A stretch of DNA of 64,000 bases, from positions 37,724-101,723 of the forward strand of contig NZ_SNZF01000012.1 in NCBI RefSeq assembly GCF_004363725.1. The letters are read 5' to 3'. The notes under the pieces are model-generated. The model saw nothing but the letters and a program-made list of their open reading frames with translations, did no database searches and was not told the origin of the DNA. This DNA is from Aquamicrobium defluvii (GTDB taxonomy: Bacteria; Pseudomonadota; Alphaproteobacteria; Rhizobiales; Rhizobiaceae). The translations under genes were made by a program, and so were the position numbers. Position 1 is the stretch's first letter, and every line of letters starts with the position of its first letter. Below are positions 60,618-64,000 of the stretch, piece by piece.

Positions 60618-60932
60618 TCAGTTGAATGGGAAACGTTTCCCCCGGCTGTTGATCATGAAGTACTTGTTCCCCGATTTCACGATTCTGTCGCAACGGCTGT
60701 CTCCAGCGTCGAATTTCACACAAATCTTGCCGGATGAGATCGTGTATTTTCCGGGAGACGCGCCGTTAAAGGTGTAGCGGCCATCGGCTCCGTATCGCAG
60801 CCTGGCTCCCGAAGATTTGATGGTCTTGCCGACGACCATTGTTTTCAGCTCTGCCGCCGGCACGGGAACATCCGCAGCAAATGCAACATGCGGCATCAAA
60901 AGCATAGCCGCGCCCGCAATGATCAATCTCAT
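60618..60932 (-). CDS. Small secreted hypothetical protein
   Basis: A 104-residue exported protein. The signal MRLIIAGAAMLLMPHVAFAA is cleaved near AFA-ADVP. The mature part PAAELKTMVVGKTIKSSGAR LRYGADGRYTFNGASPGKYT then GKICVKFDAGDSRCDRIVKS GNKYFMINSRGKRFPF is beta-rich with two Cys that may bond. The pattern recurs in small periplasmic proteins of rhizobia with a W/Y-x-G-Y-T-F core. GGAGG six bases before ATG 60932 is strong. Confidence 0.72.
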   Translation of the reverse strand: MRLIIAGAAMLLMPHVAFAADVPVPAAELKTMVVGKTIKSSGARLRYGADGRYTFNGASPGKYTISSGKICVKFDAGDSRCDRIVKSGNKYFMINSRGKRFPFN

Positions 60933-61063
60933 GTCTGTCCTCCCACCTTTGCAAAAGGCGATTGAACCATGTCTGGCTTGGCTCCGCGTCACCCAATTTG
61001 GTGACGGCACCTGTTCCAGGTCGGATAATCTGGTCTGATTGCTTTGGGGGAACGAGGTTAAAA

Positions 61064-61253
61064 ATGCTGAACCGTCGCACGTTTCTAACAAGCACCGCCG
61101 CAATGGTTTAGCCGTGATGTCGGCCTCAAGCGCCTTCGCAGCCGATTTTTCCTGGGACGGGACATGGAGCGGAAAAGCCGCCAACCGTCGCTCGACATCC
61201 AGCAAGATATTCAAAGGGAAGGTTCTGAGCTGGCACTCGAACGGCCAGTCACA
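61064..61253 (+). pseudogene. Exported protein, N-terminal fragment, frameshifted and cut by transposon
   Basis: ATG 61064 opens MLNRRTFLTSTAAMV and hits a stop; the next frame continues VMSASSAFAADFSWDGTWSG then KAANRRSTSSKIFKGKVLSW HSNGQS. Together they look like a Tat-type or Sec signal and the start of a small secreted protein. The sequence ends abruptly at 61253, the left border of TniAB copy 2. Both lesions are fatal. Confidence 0.6.
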
Positions 61254-61413
61254 TGTCGATTTATGTTTGAAACTGGGACTCACGTAGTGAGTGATTTCAA
61301 TGGCTTGTTTGAGATTGAAGTGTAACACCTTACGCTCCAAATGAGACTCCATCAGGCATACGTTACACTCAAAATGAGATTGATCGACCGGTCGATCGAC
61401 CGTAGTCTCGCGT

Positions 61414-63018
61414 ATGATCTCATCCCCAGATTGCCCTGATCACGATAATTGCCCGGAGGAATTCCTTCGATATCTGCTCCGCCGTACAGGCGGTGTGGTA
61501 ACTGCGGAGGTCGTTGCGGCTGCACGTGAAAAATTTGGCATCCCGCGATCAACGCTGTTTCGGCTGGCTGCACGGTTCAGAAAGACGCAACGAACATCCA
61601 GTCTCTGCCCCAGAAAACGCGGCACACAAGCAGGTGCTGTCAGGCTGGACCCGAGAACCGAGCGTGTCATTGCCGAGCAAGTGGATGGCTTCTGGCTTAG
61701 AAAGGAAAAACCAAGCTTTGCTGCACTCTTGCGGCGTATTCGGGAAGTCTGCCTGACGGAAGGTCTGTCCCCTCCTCACCGGAGCACCGTCCAGCGTAGA
61801 GTGTCCGAACTTATCCCTATGGCAGCGGCCCGCAAACGGGGGGAACGCGAGATTGAAGCCGCCTCGACGCCAAGCCCTGGTCAGTTCACTGTCGCAAAGC
61901 CGAATGCCCTTTGGCAGATCGATCATACCATCGTCGACGTCATTGTTGTTGACGAAAAGTTTCGTCGGCCCATCGGCCGACCGGTTCTGACGATCGCCAT
62001 CGACGTTTGCACGAGAATGGTCGCGGGTTTCCATCTATCATTGGAAGCCCCATCGAGTACGTCAGTCGGTCTATGCCTCCTGCATTCCGTATACGACAAG
62101 ACTGCCTGGCTGGATGAGCGAGGAATTGACATCCCCTGGCCTGTTGCCGGATTGCCCGAGGTTCTTCACTGCGACAATGGTGCAGATTTCAGGTCACGAG
62201 CGCTGGCCGATGCTTGCAGGGAGTACGGCATGAAACTCCTGTTCAGGCCGCCGGCCACACCCCGGTTCGGCGGACATATCGAACGGTTGATCGGCACAAT
62301 GATGGGAGCAGTGCATCTGCTGCCCGGCACAACTTTCAGCAGCGTGAAGACCAGAGGCGGCTACGATTCAGAGGGCCGCGCGAATCTTACATTGCGCGAG
62401 TTGGAAAAATGGATCGCGCTGGAGATCGTTGGCAAATATCACCAGCGGATACATACCTCGCTGTTGCGCCCTCCCCTGGCGGTCTGGCGCGAACGGCAAG
62501 GCGAAGTCGACTTCAACCTGCCATCTGATCGAATGGCATTCTGGACCAGCTTCCTGCCTGGCGAAAGGCGGCGCCTGCTGAAAGACGGCATCCATCTGGA
62601 AAAGATCCGGTACTGGTCTGATGCATTATCACGCGATGTCGGTCGTGGCGCCGAACTCGAGATCAAATATGACCCACGAGACCTGTCCCGAATATTCGTT
62701 CGCCAATCAGATGGCAGGTTTATTGAAGCACGGTACCGCAATCTCGCATTCCCACCTGTTTCCTGGTGGGAGTGGAAGCACGCCAAGAAGGCACTTCGAG
62801 ACCAGGGACGGCTTGAATTGCATGAGGACGTTATATTTGCGGCTATCGCACAACAGAGACAGATCGAGGATATCGCAGCATCCTCAAGCGCAAAAGCACG
62901 CCGGAGTGTTACAAGAAGACCAGCTGAACCGAGTCGTGAAGGACATAGCACTGTTCAATCTATCGATTTGACAAAACATAATCATTCAGACGACGACACG
63001 GAATATTGGGATCAATGA
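61414..63018 (+). CDS. tniA: TniA-like DDE transposase (copy 2)
   Basis: Translation identical to the copy at 6651: 534 residues with D170, D254 and E290 and the same Mu-type C-terminal domain. The lack of visible divergence means very recent duplication or ongoing gene conversion. Stop overlaps tniB (ATGA). Confidence 0.93.
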   Translation: MISSPDCPDHDNCPEEFLRYLLRRTGGVVTAEVVAAAREKFGIPRSTLFRLAARFRKTQRTSSLCPRKRGTQAGAVRLDPRTERVIAEQVDGFWLRKEKPSFAALLRRIREVCLTEGLSPPHRSTVQRRVSELIPMAAARKRGEREIEAASTPSPGQFTVAKPNALWQIDHTIVDVIVVDEKFRRPIGRPVLTIAIDVCTRMVAGFHLSLEAPSSTSVGLCLLHSVYDKTAWLDERGIDIPWPVAGLPEVLHCDNGADFRSRALADACREYGMKLLFRPPATPRFGGHIERLIGTMMGAVHLLPGTTFSSVKTRGGYDSEGRANLTLRELEKWIALEIVGKYHQRIHTSLLRPPLAVWRERQGEVDFNLPSDRMAFWTSFLPGERRRLLKDGIHLEKIRYWSDALSRDVGRGAELEIKYDPRDLSRIFVRQSDGRFIEARYRNLAFPPVSWWEWKHAKKALRDQGRLELHEDVIFAAIAQQRQIEDIAASSSAKARRSVTRRPAEPSREGHSTVQSIDLTKHNHSDDDTEYWDQ

Positions 63019-63893
63019 TTGAATTCCCTCACCTGGCACCCGGCGCCGCCGCATTGGCAAATGGACCAAACCATACAAGAATTCGTGCCATTCGGTCCGA
63101 TCGATGGGTCGGCTTTGATCGCGCTCGTAGAGTATTACGGCATCTTGATGCGTTATGCGACCATCCGCCAACAACACGCCCACCCGGCCTCGCTATTTAT
63201 GGTCATAGCGGTATGGGCAAGACCATGCTCGTCGAAAAGTTCAAGCGCGATCATCCGCCCACCATGAACCACAGCACCGGCGTGGAGAGCATGCCGGTGC
63301 TGGCAATTACATTGACGTCGCGCCCAACAGAGCGCCGGATATATGGGCAGTTGCTGATGGCAATGGGAGCCAGCATCAACGAACGCCTGACCCTCATGGA
63401 ACTTGAGATCAGAACCGTCCTCTTGCTGAAAAGCAATAATGTGCGCGTTCTGGTGTTTGACGAGGTCCATAACCTTCTCGCTGGGACGCCGAGGGAACAG
63501 CGCGTGATCCTGCAGCTTCTGCGATATCTCAGCAACGAGATCAAAGCCTCGCTTGTCTGTCTTGGCGTGTCGGAAGCACGCGACGCAATTGCCGGCGACA
63601 CCCAACTGGCCCGGCGGCTGGATCAGTTCGTACTGCCCAGGTGGAAGGCAGATGAGGAGTTCCAGGAATTGGTAACCGCGATCCTGCGCAGCCTGCCGCT
63701 CAGACTTCCATCGGGTTTATCGAGCCAAAGCCTTCGCCATCTTTCTCGCCTCGGTGATGGCATCACGGCTCGGGTGTTCGGGATATTAAACGAACTCGCA
63801 ATCGAGGCGATCAAGGACGGAATCGAGCGCATCACTGATGAAAGCATCGAATCCTGGAGACCAGCCCTGGAAAAGGAAGCAGCGTTCGCATAG
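63015..63893 (+). CDS. tniB: TniB-like AAA+ ATPase (copy 2)
   Basis: Translation identical to the copy at 8252: 292 residues, Walker A GHSGMGKT, Walker B ending FDE. The right-end palindrome (63903-63923 with 63933-63953) and terminal repeat follow, as in copy 1. Confidence 0.92.
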   Translation: MIEFPHLAPGAAALANGPNHTRIRAIRSDRWVGFDRARRVLRHLDALCDHPPTTRPPGLAIYGHSGMGKTMLVEKFKRDHPPTMNHSTGVESMPVLAITLTSRPTERRIYGQLLMAMGASINERLTLMELEIRTVLLLKSNNVRVLVFDEVHNLLAGTPREQRVILQLLRYLSNEIKASLVCLGVSEARDAIAGDTQLARRLDQFVLPRWKADEEFQELVTAILRSLPLRLPSGLSSQSLRHLSRLGDGITARVFGILNELAIEAIKDGIERITDESIESWRPALEKEAAFA

Positions 63894-64000
63894 CCACCAG
63901 ACGTTACACTCCAATTGAGACTCTCCTGCCCTGAGTCTCAATTGGAGTGTAACTTTCTCGCGCAGAAAGCCAGAGTCCCAGATTGAAGTGTAAATCGACA

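Larger units (their letters stand above)
61254..64000 (+). mobile_element. TniA/TniB transposon, copy 2 (2,747 bp)
   Basis: Same sequence as copy 1 at every place compared, from terminal TGTCGATTTA to TAAATCGACA, with the final base being base 64000. Orientation is the same as copy 1. The left flank (TCACA) differs from both flanks of copy 1. The right flank is outside the window, so a target duplication cannot be tested. Confidence 0.93.

Overview
The window looks like chromosomal or replicon accessory DNA from an alphaproteobacterium of the Rhizobiales (Hyphomicrobiales), probably near Brucella/Ochrobactrum or the Phyllobacteriaceae. Supporting signs are a rhizobial-type intergenic mosaic repeat (2915-3014), an Omp25/31-type outer membrane protein, a split-TssC type VI secretion locus as in Agrobacterium, a SyrB-like protein, and an ectoine uptake/degradation operon of the rhizobial Ehu/Doe type. 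No rRNA or tRNA gene was recognised. The species is inferred, not shown.

Layout. (1) 1-4034: a TRAP transporter (dctP-dctQ-dctM, minus strand, dctM running off the window edge), divergent from an XRE-cupin regulator and followed by a TauE/SafE exporter. (2) 4050-6490: a type VI secretion remnant (tssE, tssC and the last codons of a second tssC) cut by an IS6-family fragment. (3) 6491-9237 and 61254-64000: two copies, base-for-base the same as far as I compared them and in the same orientation, of a 2,747-bp TniA/TniB transposon; the second ends exactly at the window edge, so the 52 kb between them has the form of a composite transposon. (4) 9238-15830: an IS3-family element, a HigBA toxin-antitoxin pair, recombinase debris, an alpha/beta hydrolase, a membrane-anchored thermonuclease and an Omp25-like protein. 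(5) 16046-23225: a quorum-sensing pair (LuxR, LuxI), a GNAT enzyme, an XRE regulator and three enzymes of threonine/PLP chemistry (threonine-synthase-like, cysteine-synthase-like, PduX-like GHMP kinase), with well-formed palindromic operators in front of two of the units. (6) 23318-28154: transposon debris (IS110, IS66) and an intact IS21 element that has split a 199-codon gene. (7) 28166-33521: a small regulator, a hypothetical gene with a duplicated leader, and the ehuBCDA-doeB ectoine operon, translationally coupled almost throughout. (8) 33592-57146: a large minus-strand surface polysaccharide region: glycosyltransferases, Wzx, two Wzy/ligase-like proteins, WbpA-B-D-E enzymes for a diacetamido-glucuronic acid, a UDP-glucuronate 4-epimerase, GlmS, an undecaprenyl-phosphate sugar transferase, Wzc-type tyrosine kinase, Wza-type export lipoprotein and a CpsB-type PHP phosphatase. 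(9) 57224-61253: a decayed Fic gene, an AT-rich patch, small hypotheticals, a SyrB-like gene, a 32-bp inverted-repeat structure and a secreted-protein pseudogene cut by the second TniAB copy.

How it fits together. The polysaccharide genes form a nearly complete Wzx/Wzy assembly route with GlmS providing glucosamine-6-phosphate toward UDP-GlcNAc; the non-hydrolysing 2-epimerase that would convert the WbpABED product to the manno form is a pseudogene. The best candidate for an undescribed system is the 16-23 kb island: quorum-sensing genes beside a threonine kinase-like enzyme and two fold-type II PLP enzymes, which could together make a phosphothreonine-derived amino acid. That pathway is inference from family membership and proximity.
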